64,000 bases of DNA from Persicimonas caeni (GTDB lineage: Bacteria > Myxococcota_A > Bradymonadia > Bradymonadales > Bradymonadaceae): positions 7,405,074 through 7,469,073 of the forward strand of contig NZ_CP041186.1 in NCBI RefSeq assembly GCF_006517175.1, in the 5' to 3' direction. Positions 37,801-44,910 of the stretch are shown piece after piece. The notes under the pieces are model-generated. The model ran no database searches. It had not been told where the DNA came from and saw nothing but the letters and a program-made list of their open reading frames with translations. Made by a program: the position numbers and the translations under genes. How positions within the stretch are numbered: the stretch's first letter is position 1; each line of letters opens with the position of its first letter.

Positions 37801-39700
37801 CATCATCGTGGTCAACCCCGACGGCACCGTCGGCATCCTGACCGACCCGAACAACACCCCCGGCGAGGGCGCCTTCGAGGTGCTCCTCGAAGCCCCGCCG
37901 GTCATCGACTCGGTCAACCCGGGCACCTGGCCCGACAACGAGATCAGCTCCGGGGCCATCCGAGGCGAGAATTTCCGCCTCGATGAGACCACCAACAGCG
38001 AGCCGATCACCGTCGAGTGCGTGGGCCCCACGGGCACCTCGTTCACCATCGACCCGCTGGCCATCGACGTCGACTGGACCACCTACAACGCCTCGACCGC
38101 CCAGGAGCAGTCGACCACCATCCCGTTCACCGTCGACCTGAACAACGCCACGGTCGAGAAGGGCGCGGTCTGCGTGGCCACGGTGACCAACACCGACGAC
38201 ACCTTCGCCGAATTCGCGCCCGTGGCCATCTCGTGGCCCGCCAGCGCCTGGCGCCTGGGCCCGTTCCAGGCCGGCCCGGACATGCTCACCGCGCGTCGCA
38301 CGCCGGTGGCCAACACCGGCCAACCCTCGCGTGAGCAGCGCTTCCTGTACGCCATCGGCGGCGACGACGGCACGGCCGACAACGCCTTCGACACCGTCGA
38401 ATTCGCTCGCCTCGATCGCCTCGGCAACCCCTTGGCCTTCGAGACGATGCCGCGACACAGCCTGCCCGCAGGCGGCCTGACGCTGACCAAGTCGGTGCGC
38501 ATCGACGACTTCATCTATGTCGTCGGCGGCTACAAGGGCACCGGCGCGACCACCACCGGCGCGACCGGCGAGGTGCTGCGCGCCAAGGTCCTCGACCCGC
38601 TCAACGTGCCCGACATCAGCGACGTCGACTTCGAGGTCGACGCCGGCAACGGCCTGACCGAGGGTACCTACTACTACCGCGTCGCGGCGGTCCTCAACGA
38701 CACCCCCGCCCAGGGCGAGCCGCTGTATAACCCCGGCGGCGAGACCCTGGCCTCCGAGCCCTTGCCCCTGGCCGTGCCCGCGCCGGTCAGCGGCGACCTC
38801 GTGCCCACCATCACCTGGGATGCGTTCCCCGATGCGACGAGCTACCGCATCTATCGCAGCCCGTCGCCGAACACCCCGTTCGGCCAAGAGGTGCTCATCG
38901 GCGAGGTCACCGACAACGGCTCGTCTACCTACTCGCTGCGCGACCCGAACCTGGCCCAGGTCAACGCGGACAACCCGCTTCCGATCGGCTCGCTGGGCGA
39001 ATGGCACCAGCCCGACCCGAACGCGACGATCACCGCGCGTCACTCCCACGGCCTGACCATCGTCGAGGACCCGAGCGACCCGACGCTGCACCACATCTAC
39101 GCAGCCGGCGGTGTCGACGCGACCGATACGGCGCTCGCCGACATCGACTACGTGACCATCCAGGTCAACGGTCCGCTCGACCAGACGATCCAGTCGGTCA
39201 CCACCAACGCCGCGACCTTGAGTGGGGCGCGCTTCGAGAACTCCGCCGCCATGGCCACCTCGAAGAGCGCGACCAACCTGTCGAACCCGCCGATTCTGTA
39301 CGTCATGGGCGGCCAGACCGGCGCCGGTCTGACCAACGACGTCGACTACTACTCGGTGGGAGCCGGCGGCACGCTCGGCGCTCGCCAGACGTTCGATACC
39401 CGCGGCATGGGCAGCTTTGCCGGGTACGTCGGCGGCGTGGCCAACAACCACCTCTTCCTCATCCACGGCCAGGGCGGCCTACCCAACCAGGCGGCCACCA
39501 AGTCGGCCGAGCTGTTGAGCACGGGTCAAAACCAGGCCCCGTGGTGGAGCAACCTGACCGTCGACGGCAGCATCGAGGACCGCTACCTGCCCGGGAGCAC
39601 GCCGCTCTTCGGCATCATGTACGTCCTCGGCGGCGTGGGCACCAACAACGCCATTCTGCAGTCGACCGACTACTCGGTGGTCGGCGCGACCTCCGAATGA
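34802..39700 (+). CDS. giant surface lipoprotein: IPT/TIG-like repeats plus Kelch-like motifs
   Basis: 1632 residues. A lipoprotein signal with GFASAC is followed by about ten IPT/TIG-like immunoglobulin modules. Seven open with a conserved Cys after a proline (for example APPMACVAQSERTFEISGSDF) and share the internal SDC and GCS cysteines, so each probably has two disulfides. The C-terminal third has five Kelch-like strands (YAIGGDDGT, YVVGGYKGT, YAAGGVDAT, YVMGGQTGA, YVLGGVGTN), interrupted by a fibronectin-III-like insert (TWDAFPDATSYRIYRS). It is probably an outer-membrane-anchored adhesin or glycan-binding protein (inference). It precedes a beta-barrel gene. Codon use is strongly GC-biased like the neighbours. 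Confidence 0.75.
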   Translation: MRVCSKRLSKLRGVLSATALLALGFASACSEDVEGPEPSLEAPAADQEPLPIEPGIVCADQLTTTVTVTGQNFSPLVIDSLEDESRIEYPTISLDRMTSLTGEEAEAANVTYSGDPDNPTNRGLLKWQSQEQMTFTVNPELTLADGTTGPLPTGILDVTVTNANDNEAVSQGALAVAPKPELTDLAPDVVCLTEGDRTVTVSGSTFLEIAGQTPTVAVVPEEGEAKTYDVSFADENCQNIAHEGIDARTCSAGDITLPQGDIAPGYPALTLNNPETAQCNSEETINLRVVPPPTIDTIAPPMACVAQSERTFEISGSDFLTINGELPTVTVDGTEFDVTASDCSPLEALNSTIESCTTLTMVVPEGAVDPGRQPVVVTNPEPAGCSNQDQAYVTIVPPPTVDEVRPPAVCVDDGPRDVTIVGSGFITVVAGNGLELPTVTFDGTAVDPTSIAPQDCSALVVDGMDVQSCNELVVTVSDAELAGTPPFNPEVSVTNPDPAGCSDTQQDLLTVLEGPTLESAEPALACTDEGARDVVLTGTNFLTVDGTVPTVTLDGVAVDSANVAASDCAATANVAGGLTVEACTTLTLSLPQGTLAAGDTQVEVINPNPVGCSVSDSTILTVPPTLAIASVTPANVCSTSTGTNSIEISGSGFLKVDGQWFTLDIGGQSIAIDDSKVSDCTALTVDGQTAESCGTITVDVDTSGFSEGPIDVTIDNPGVATCDATISDKFGIAPPPTVTSVQPANVCADTASVITVNGADFAQGATVTAIASDGTRTQADTVTFVSSTELEAEFSAGLTDGSYDIEVDNGQSCSGLAADALVVNPLPVVFFVDPPVLYNGIDTQVTIFTSGLAAAPSSLELVDSTGTATTISSYSSPEPNRILATVPSGLTADSYEVRVTSQFGCTGGLPGAVEVTDQTTVQIASIDPTFGWQNSPTSVTITADENAPTANQFKAVPRVYLNPATSTSGATATELRAATFNSATELSGIVPPGLDVGEYDIIVVNPDGTVGILTDPNNTPGEGAFEVLLEAPPVIDSVNPGTWPDNEISSGAIRGENFRLDETTNSEPITVECVGPTGTSFTIDPLAIDVDWTTYNASTAQEQSTTIPFTVDLNNATVEKGAVCVATVTNTDDTFAEFAPVAISWPASAWRLGPFQAGPDMLTARRTPVANTGQPSREQRFLYAIGGDDGTADNAFDTVEFARLDRLGNPLAFETMPRHSLPAGGLTLTKSVRIDDFIYVVGGYKGTGATTTGATGEVLRAKVLDPLNVPDISDVDFEVDAGNGLTEGTYYYRVAAVLNDTPAQGEPLYNPGGETLASEPLPLAVPAPVSGDLVPTITWDAFPDATSYRIYRSPSPNTPFGQEVLIGEVTDNGSSTYSLRDPNLAQVNADNPLPIGSLGEWHQPDPNATITARHSHGLTIVEDPSDPTLHHIYAAGGVDATDTALADIDYVTIQVNGPLDQTIQSVTTNAATLSGARFENSAAMATSKSATNLSNPPILYVMGGQTGAGLTNDVDYYSVGAGGTLGARQTFDTRGMGSFAGYVGGVANNHLFLIHGQGGLPNQAATKSAELLSTGQNQAPWWSNLTVDGSIEDRYLPGSTPLFGIMYVLGGVGTNNAILQSTDYSVVGATSE

Positions 39701-39728
39701 GGTTGACCGGGTGACCACGCGCCCGAAC

Positions 39729-39767
39729 GGGCGACGCACGCTGCGCCAATGGCCGCGTGCGTCGCCC
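39729..39767 (+). terminator. 13-bp hairpin after the giant lipoprotein gene
   Basis: GGGCGACGCACGC (39729-39741) pairs perfectly with 39755-39767. There is no T-tract, so termination may be partial or the hairpin may protect the mRNA 3' end. Confidence 0.5.
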
Positions 39768-39811
39768 TCGGACAGCCTGAAATTTGGTTTGATATCGACA
39801 GGAGATACAAA

Positions 39812-40549
39812 GTGAACACGCAGTCAAAACTCCTCATCGCCGCGGTGCTCGCCGCCGGCTTGACCTTCTCGACGAACGCCTTCGCGCAGGACGAAGCCCC
39901 TGCAGATACAGGTGCAGAAGAGACCGCCTCGGCCCAGATCGAGGCCGAATCCCAGCACCCGGCCGCCACCAACTCGATTGTGGTCGCCCCCCACGTCGGC
40001 GCGCTCTTCCCGCAGCTCACCAGCGACCTGGGCACCTGGCCGGTCTTCGGCCTGTCGGCAGGCTATATCCTGCCGGTCGACCTCGCCGGCTTCGAGCGTC
40101 CTATCGAGATTGGCCTCGACCTCATGTACACCCAGCCGGGCGCCGACGGCACCGGCACCGACCCCAACCTGGGCGACCCCACCTCGGACACCGCCGGCGA
40201 CTACGACTGGGAGCTCACCCAGCGCATGCTCGTCCTGGAGCTGTACGCCCTCTGGAGATTCATGCCCCCCGGCGAGTTCATCAGCGCCTACGGCATGATC
40301 GGCCCGCGCGCCTACTTCATGGAGGCCGAAATGGTCGCCTCGGGCAACGACGGCCAAGACTTTGGCACCAACACCCAGACCAACGACGAGTACGGCCTTG
40401 TGTTTGGCGGCGGCGCGGACTTCGCGGTCGGCCCGGGCACCATTTATGGAACACTCGAGTTCGGGTGGAGTGATCTCAACCAGCGTATCACCGGGGACTC
40501 GAATACCGGGGCGATTGTGATCGACGCGGGGTATCGCCTGTACTTCTGA
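39812..40549 (+). CDS. outer-membrane beta-barrel protein
   Basis: 245 residues. The GTG at 39812 follows CAGGAGAT and starts a normal Sec signal peptide (LLIAAVLAAGLTFSTNAFAQ). The mature part alternates short amphipathic strands (VVAPHVGALFP, VFGLSAGYILPV, PIEIGLDLMYTQPG, GLVFGGGADFAVGPG) and ends with YRLYF, the aromatic C-terminal residue recognised by the BAM complex. It is probably a small OmpA/OmpW-like eight-stranded barrel without a peptidoglycan domain. It may work with the upstream lipoprotein. Confidence 0.75.
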   Translation: MNTQSKLLIAAVLAAGLTFSTNAFAQDEAPADTGAEETASAQIEAESQHPAATNSIVVAPHVGALFPQLTSDLGTWPVFGLSAGYILPVDLAGFERPIEIGLDLMYTQPGADGTGTDPNLGDPTSDTAGDYDWELTQRMLVLELYALWRFMPPGEFISAYGMIGPRAYFMEAEMVASGNDGQDFGTNTQTNDEYGLVFGGGADFAVGPGTIYGTLEFGWSDLNQRITGDSNTGAIVIDAGYRLYF

Positions 40550-40562
40550 GTGCTTCCGTTTT

Positions 40563-40786
40563 CGGTGCGTGGGCATCTTGCCCTCGCCACCGGCGCGTGG
40601 GCATCTTGCCCTCGTCATCGGTGCGTGGGCATCTTGCCCTCGCCACCGGTGCGTGGGCATCTTGCCCTCGTCATCGGTGCGTGGGCATCTTGCCCTCGTC
40701 ATCGGTGCGTGGGCATCTTGCCCTCGTCATCGGTGCGTGGGCATCTTGCCCTCGTCATCGGTGCGTGGGCATCTTGCCCTCGCCAA
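40563..40786. repeat. 28-bp tandem repeat, 8 units
   Basis: Eight head-to-tail copies of a 28-bp unit containing GTGGGCATCTTGCCCTCG; the variable end is GTCATC or GCCACC. Each unit has a small GGGCA/TGCCC inverted repeat. The unit is not a multiple of three and no reading frame has a credible start, so it is non-coding. It begins 14 bp after the beta-barrel stop. The gene-free stretch 40550-41192 consists of this repeat, a terminator and two other tandem repeats. Confidence 0.9.
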
Positions 40787-40865
40787 CGAGAGCTGGAAGC
40801 ACTCGCACCGAAAGACGAAAGCCCACCGTAGTTGCACAAAGCCCCCGTTGAAAAATTCGAGAAAG

Positions 40866-40902
40866 CCTCCGCAAGCCCAAAGATGCTCGCGGAGGTTTTT
40901 TT
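40866..40902 (+). terminator. intrinsic terminator inside the repeat block
   Basis: CCTCCGC (40866-40872) pairs with GCGGAGG (40889-40895), then TTTTTTT. This is probably the functional terminator for the beta-barrel transcript, lying after the 28-bp repeats. Confidence 0.7.
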
Positions 40903-40908
40903 ATGCCC

Positions 40909-40988
40909 GCGGAGCATTCGAGACGCACGCGGAGCATTCGAGACGCACGCGGAGCATTCGAGACGCACGCGGAGCATTCGAGACGCAC
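40909..40988. repeat. 20-bp tandem repeat, 4 perfect units
   Basis: Unit GCGGAGCATTCGAGACGCAC repeated four times without change, then a degraded unit (GCGGCGCGCTCGAG). A related fragment, GAGACGCACGCGGAGC, reappears at about 41167. Confidence 0.9.
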
Positions 40989-41029
40989 GCGGCGCGCTCG
41001 AGCTGTGGCTGTCTGGGCTCGAGCGAGGG

Positions 41030-41155
41030 GTGTCCCGGTTTTTGCAGGGGCTGTCTCGATTTTTGGAGGGGGTGGAAGAGTTCGAGAGGGGGCTGTCTCG
41101 ATTTTTGGAGGGGGTGGAAGAGTTCCAGAAGGGGGTGTCTCGATTTTTGGCGAAG
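41030..41155. repeat. 21/42-bp repeat, six 21-bp units
   Basis: A 42-bp period (CTGTCTCGATTTTTGGAGG then GGTGGAAGAGTTCGAGAG) made of two related 21-bp halves. Read on the + strand it encodes seven-residue units such as LSRFLEG and VEEFERG in an amphipathic heptad pattern. No start codon or ribosome-binding site supports translation. Confidence 0.7.
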
Positions 41156-41192
41156 CCGGAAAAGCTCGAGACGCACGCGGAGCGCTCGAGAA

Positions 41193-41999
41193 CTATTCGG
41201 AGGCGTCGAGTCCCCCCTGCATCAGCCTCAGAAGCCTCTGCGCGTCGTCGAACTTCTCGAAATTGTTGAACATGCACCAGACGCGCTCGTGGCGCTCGCA
41301 CAGCCCGTCGAGGATCGTGGCGAGTTCGGCGAGCTCGGCGTCGGTGTATTTGTAGTCGAAGTCGGTCAGGGGCTCGTTGTTGCCGTGCAGGCGCACGTAG
41401 GCGTCGGGCTTGGCGGTGAGCACGTCGTTGCGAAACGGGTCGACCACGTGGAGGAGGTCGAGCTCGTCGCACAGCTCGACGATGAGGTCGGTCTCCTCTT
41501 CGAAGTCGCCGCGCGGCTCCCAGGCGAGCGTGTGACCGCCGCGGTCGATGCTCTCGAGAAACGCGCGCATGTTGCCGACGTGCTTGTCGGTCGGCTTGAA
41601 GGAGGGCGGACATTGCAGCACGACGATCTCTGCGTCGAGCGCGTCGGCGATGTCGCGCGTCTGCTGCCAGGCCCAGCGGTTCGCCTCGGTGGGGCGCAGC
41701 CAACCGACGTCTTTTTGCCATTCGTCGGGCACCTGCGAGGTGCGCTTTCGCCAGGTCGGGCTCCACGTCGGGTGGGTGAGCGCCTGCCAGGCCTTCATGC
41801 AGAAAACGAACCCCTCGCAGGCGTTCTCGCGCCACTTCTCGGCGGTCTTGACCTGCGGCAACTTGTAGAAGGTGCGGTTGAGCTCGACGGTCGAGAACGC
41901 GTCGGTATACGCCTGCAGCTTCGACACATAGCGCTCCTTCCACCCCTCGGGCGGCCGGTAATCGCTGTAGTTGCACACGCCAACTTGGAGTTTTTCCAT
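41193..41999 (-). CDS. DUF72 domain-containing protein
   Basis: 268 residues, typical for DUF72 (TIM-barrel-like). It starts VGVCNYSDYRPPEGW, has the family's VELNRTFYKLP segment, then FCMKAWQALTHP, IVVLQCPPSFKP, the strand YVRLHGNNE and the C-terminal WCMFNNFEKFDDAQRLL. Function is unknown; structural relatives bind or cut DNA or sugars. Its stop lies just downstream of the tandem repeat block. Confidence 0.9.
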   Translation of the reverse strand: MEKLQVGVCNYSDYRPPEGWKERYVSKLQAYTDAFSTVELNRTFYKLPQVKTAEKWRENACEGFVFCMKAWQALTHPTWSPTWRKRTSQVPDEWQKDVGWLRPTEANRWAWQQTRDIADALDAEIVVLQCPPSFKPTDKHVGNMRAFLESIDRGGHTLAWEPRGDFEEETDLIVELCDELDLLHVVDPFRNDVLTAKPDAYVRLHGNNEPLTDFDYKYTDAELAELATILDGLCERHERVWCMFNNFEKFDDAQRLLRLMQGGLDASE

Positions 42000-42110
42000 C
42001 TTTCTGCCGGGTGACCTTTAGTTCGCCAGATGACAGGGTGAACTGTTTCCGTTAGACAACACCCCTCGTAGACAAGGTTGTGTCGTAAGCGATCAAAACA
42101 AGGTGGGCAC

Positions 42111-43475
42111 ATGGCTGCAGATGGAGATCGACAGGCAAGCGAAGTAATCATCGTCGGCGCAGGGCTCGCCGGGCTGACGGCCGCGCGCAAGCTGCACGGC
42201 GAGGGCGTCGACGTCGTCGTGCTCGAGGCGCAGGACAGGGTAGGGGGCCGCACCTACAGCAAGGCCTTGAGCGACGGCTACGTCATCGACCTGGGCGGCC
42301 AATGGGTCGGCCCGACCCAGGACCGCGTCATCGCACTGGCCGACGAGCTCAACATCGAGCGGTTTACGCAGTTCGACACGGGCCGAAAGTCGATGTCGAT
42401 CGGCGGCGAGATCTCGACCTACAAACACACCATCCCGTCGCTCCCCATCTGGAGCCTCGTCGACCTGCAGTGGGTGATCATGAAGGTCGACCGCCTGGCC
42501 AAGAAGGTCCCCCTCGATCGCCCATTCAGCGCCAAAAAGGCGCGCGAGTGGGACGCGATGACCGTCGAGACGTGGAAGCAGAACAACGTGCGCACGGCCA
42601 AGGCGCGCACCGCCTTCGACTTCGCCGTGCGCGCGATCTTCGCGGCCGAGCCCAACGAGGTCTCGTTTCTGCACTTTCTGTTCTATGTCCGCTCCGGCGG
42701 CGGGTTCATGCGGCTGGCGAGCATCCCGGAGGGCGCTCAACAAGAGCGCTTCGTGGGCGGCGCGCAGCAATTGAGCGACGTGATGGCCGACGAACTCGGC
42801 GACCGCGTTCGCCTCGAGCACCCCGTGCGCGCCATCGAGCAGGACGACGACGGCGTCACCGTGCGCACCGACGCGGCGACCTTCCGCGCCGCGCGCGTCA
42901 TCGTCGCCATCCCGCCGACCCTGTGCGGCCGCATCGACTACACCCCCGAGCTCCCCGCGCGCCGAGACCAGCTCACCCAACGCATGCCCATGGGCTCGGT
43001 CATCAAATGCATCGCCGCCTACAAACGCCCGTTCTGGCGAGACGCCGGCTACTCCGGCGAGATGCTCGCCGACACCGGCGCCATCCAGCTCGGCTTCGAC
43101 GACTGCTCCCACGACGGCAGCCACGCCGCGCTCGTCGGGTTCATGCTCGGCGAGAACGCCCGCGAGTGGACCGCCCGCCCCGAAGACGCGCGCCGCCAGG
43201 CAGTCCTGGCCGAATTCGCCCGCTTCTTCGGCTCCGAAGCCCTCTCACCGGTCGAATACGCCGAAAAAGACTGGCTCGCCGAGCCCTGGAGCCGCGGCTG
43301 CTACGTCGGCTTCATGCCCCCGGGCGTCCACACCACCATCGGCGACGCGCTGCGCGCCCCCGTCGGGCGCATCCACTGGGCGGGCACGGAGACGGCCACT
43401 CAGTGGAACGGGTATATGGACGGCGCGATCGAGTCGGGCGAACGGGCGGCCGGGGAGGTCGCTGCTGGACTGTAG
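42111..43475 (+). CDS. flavin-dependent amine oxidase family protein
   Basis: 454 residues from ATG 42111. FAD-binding Rossmann motif IIVGAGLAGLTAARKL, then LEAQDRVGGRTYS (second FAD motif) and IDLGGQWVGPTQDRV. The C-terminal FAD motif is IHWAGTETATQWNGYMDGAI, as in monoamine oxidases and related flavin oxidases. The active-site-capping regions fit MAO more than phytoene desaturase. The amine or amino-acid substrate is unknown. There is no signal peptide. It stands alone. Confidence 0.85.
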   Translation: MAADGDRQASEVIIVGAGLAGLTAARKLHGEGVDVVVLEAQDRVGGRTYSKALSDGYVIDLGGQWVGPTQDRVIALADELNIERFTQFDTGRKSMSIGGEISTYKHTIPSLPIWSLVDLQWVIMKVDRLAKKVPLDRPFSAKKAREWDAMTVETWKQNNVRTAKARTAFDFAVRAIFAAEPNEVSFLHFLFYVRSGGGFMRLASIPEGAQQERFVGGAQQLSDVMADELGDRVRLEHPVRAIEQDDDGVTVRTDAATFRAARVIVAIPPTLCGRIDYTPELPARRDQLTQRMPMGSVIKCIAAYKRPFWRDAGYSGEMLADTGAIQLGFDDCSHDGSHAALVGFMLGENAREWTARPEDARRQAVLAEFARFFGSEALSPVEYAEKDWLAEPWSRGCYVGFMPPGVHTTIGDALRAPVGRIHWAGTETATQWNGYMDGAIESGERAAGEVAAGL

Positions 43476-43520
43476 GGTGTGTGTGTCCGTTTCGAATGCC
43501 TTGCAGAGACGGCACGTCCA

Positions 43521-43681
43521 CTACATAAGGCGCGCTGGAAAACGCGCGTTAAGGACATTGGGGCTGCGAGTTGCGCCACTTGGATGTCTGAAGGCGCGCC
43601 ATCGTCGGCTGCAGCAACCCACACGCTGCGCCACGCAACCCCTATGTCCTTAACGCCCGCTGTTCAGGGCGCCCCATGTAG
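43521..43681. repeat. MITE-like palindromic element with CTACAT ends
   Basis: The 48-bp terminal arms (43521-43568 and 43634-43681, inverted) agree at about 38 of 48 positions, including GCGTTAAGGACAT. A near-repeat lies outside both ends: CGAATGCCTTGCAGAGACG near 43493 and CGAACGCCCTGCAGAGACG near 43730. There is no reading frame inside. It occupies most of the gene-free stretch 43476-43976; the rest is the rplC leader with nothing else clear. Confidence 0.6.
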
Positions 43682-43976
43682 CTGGCGTCGCGCCCTTGCA
43701 TGGCCTACGCCTCGGAGAAACGACCAAAGCGAACGCCCTGCAGAGACGACGCGTTTGCGCGTGACGGCGTGCGTGCAGATCAGCTGCGTGTTCCATACTT
43801 GACCTCCTCCCAACCATAAGCTAAGACTCCCGCCTCCATTCGCGCGCCAACGGGGCGTGCGGGTGTTTAGCTTCGCCCCCGAAGTTCGACAGAACTCCTG
43901 CTCCAATGCGTTGGTTGTCACCAGGCAAGGCGTACGAGTGGTGAGGGGTTTCCCAACACCTTATTGAGGCTACACA

Positions 43977-44657
43977 ATGCGCAAAGGACTTATTGGTAAG
44001 AAAGTCGGCATGACTCAGCTGTTCGGCCCGGACGGCGTCCGCATCCCGGTCACCGTCATCGACGTGGGCAGCAACGTGGTCATCCAGAAGAAGAGCGAGC
44101 ACGGCAAAGACGGCTACGCCGCCGTCAAGCTGGGCTACGGCTCGGTCAAAAAGCTCGAGAAAGAGGGCACCGAGCCGCGCTGGCGCCTGGCCAAGCCGCA
44201 GGTGGGCATGTTCGCCGCCGCCGGCATCGACGAGCCGCGCAAGCACGTTCGTGAGTTCCGCGTCGACGAGGCGGACCTCGACCAGTACGAAGTCGGCCAG
44301 GAGCTCGGCGCCGATTACTTCCAGGTCGGCGAGTACATCGACGCCACCGGCACCAGCAAGGGTCGCGGCTTCAGCGGCGTCATGCGCCGTCACAACTTCG
44401 CCGGCGCCAAGGCCAGCCACGGTGTGCACGAGTTCTTCCGTCACGGTGGTTCGATCGGTATGTCGGCTGACCCCAGCCGCGTCCTGCCCGGCATGAAGAT
44501 GCCCGGCCAGTACGGCAACGCCATCACGACCATCCAGAACCTGCAGGTCGTCCAGGTGCTCCCCGAGGACAACGCCGTCCTCGTCAAGGGTAGCGTGCCC
44601 GGCCCGAACGGTGGCATCGTCACCCTTCGCACCGCCGTCAAGAAGTACCACGGCTGA
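43977..44657 (+). CDS. rplC: 50S ribosomal protein L3
   Basis: 226 residues. MRKGLIGKKVGMTQLFGPDG is the standard L3 start, and the signature region reads GRGFSGVMRRHNFAGAKASH followed by EFFRHGGSIGMSADPSRV and GMKMPGQYGN. L3 nucleates 23S rRNA folding near the peptidyl transferase centre. Unusually, it is not followed by rplD/rplW as in the S10 operon but by a terminator and a signalling gene, so it is either a relocated gene or a second copy. Confidence 0.95.
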   Translation: MRKGLIGKKVGMTQLFGPDGVRIPVTVIDVGSNVVIQKKSEHGKDGYAAVKLGYGSVKKLEKEGTEPRWRLAKPQVGMFAAAGIDEPRKHVREFRVDEADLDQYEVGQELGADYFQVGEYIDATGTSKGRGFSGVMRRHNFAGAKASHGVHEFFRHGGSIGMSADPSRVLPGMKMPGQYGNAITTIQNLQVVQVLPEDNAVLVKGSVPGPNGGIVTLRTAVKKYHG

Positions 44658-44690
44658 ACGAGCGAACACCACTAGAGCAAGTAGAACGCA

Positions 44691-44726
44691 AAAAGGTCGC
44701 CTCCCGAAAAGGGGGCGGCCTTTTTG
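44691..44726 (+). terminator. intrinsic terminator after rplC
   Basis: AAAAAGGTCGCCTCC pairs with GGGGGCGGCCTTTTT (one G-U pair), then TTTTTGT. A CACCACTAG motif (44667-44676) like the element at 3550 lies between the stop and the hairpin. Confidence 0.85.
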
Positions 44727-44910
44727 TCGTTTTTGTGATTGTCACTTTACGCATGTTTGACATGCGCGTGACCCCGCCGATAATGTTGTGCGCTGAATGA
44801 CTCGACACTCGGGTGGTAAAACTCCGTCTAACCAACGGAAAATGCGGTAAAAACCCGCCGTTTGGCCCCCTCAAGATGCCCGGCAGTCCGAGCGGGCAGG
44901 CTGACGCGAC

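Noticed and set aside
34949-39466. 1505-codon open frame on the minus strand
   Set aside because: Exactly opposite the IPT/Kelch lipoprotein, with Arg/Val/Gly-rich sequence and no domains; a GC-driven mirror of the real gene.
40563-40786. Possible CRISPR array (28-bp repeats)
   Set aside because: The units are directly head to tail with no spacers, and no cas genes are present; it is a simple tandem repeat.
40569-42014. 481-codon plus-strand frame through the repeats and DUF72
   Set aside because: Starts inside tandem repeats and runs antisense to DUF72; no domain or ribosome-binding site.
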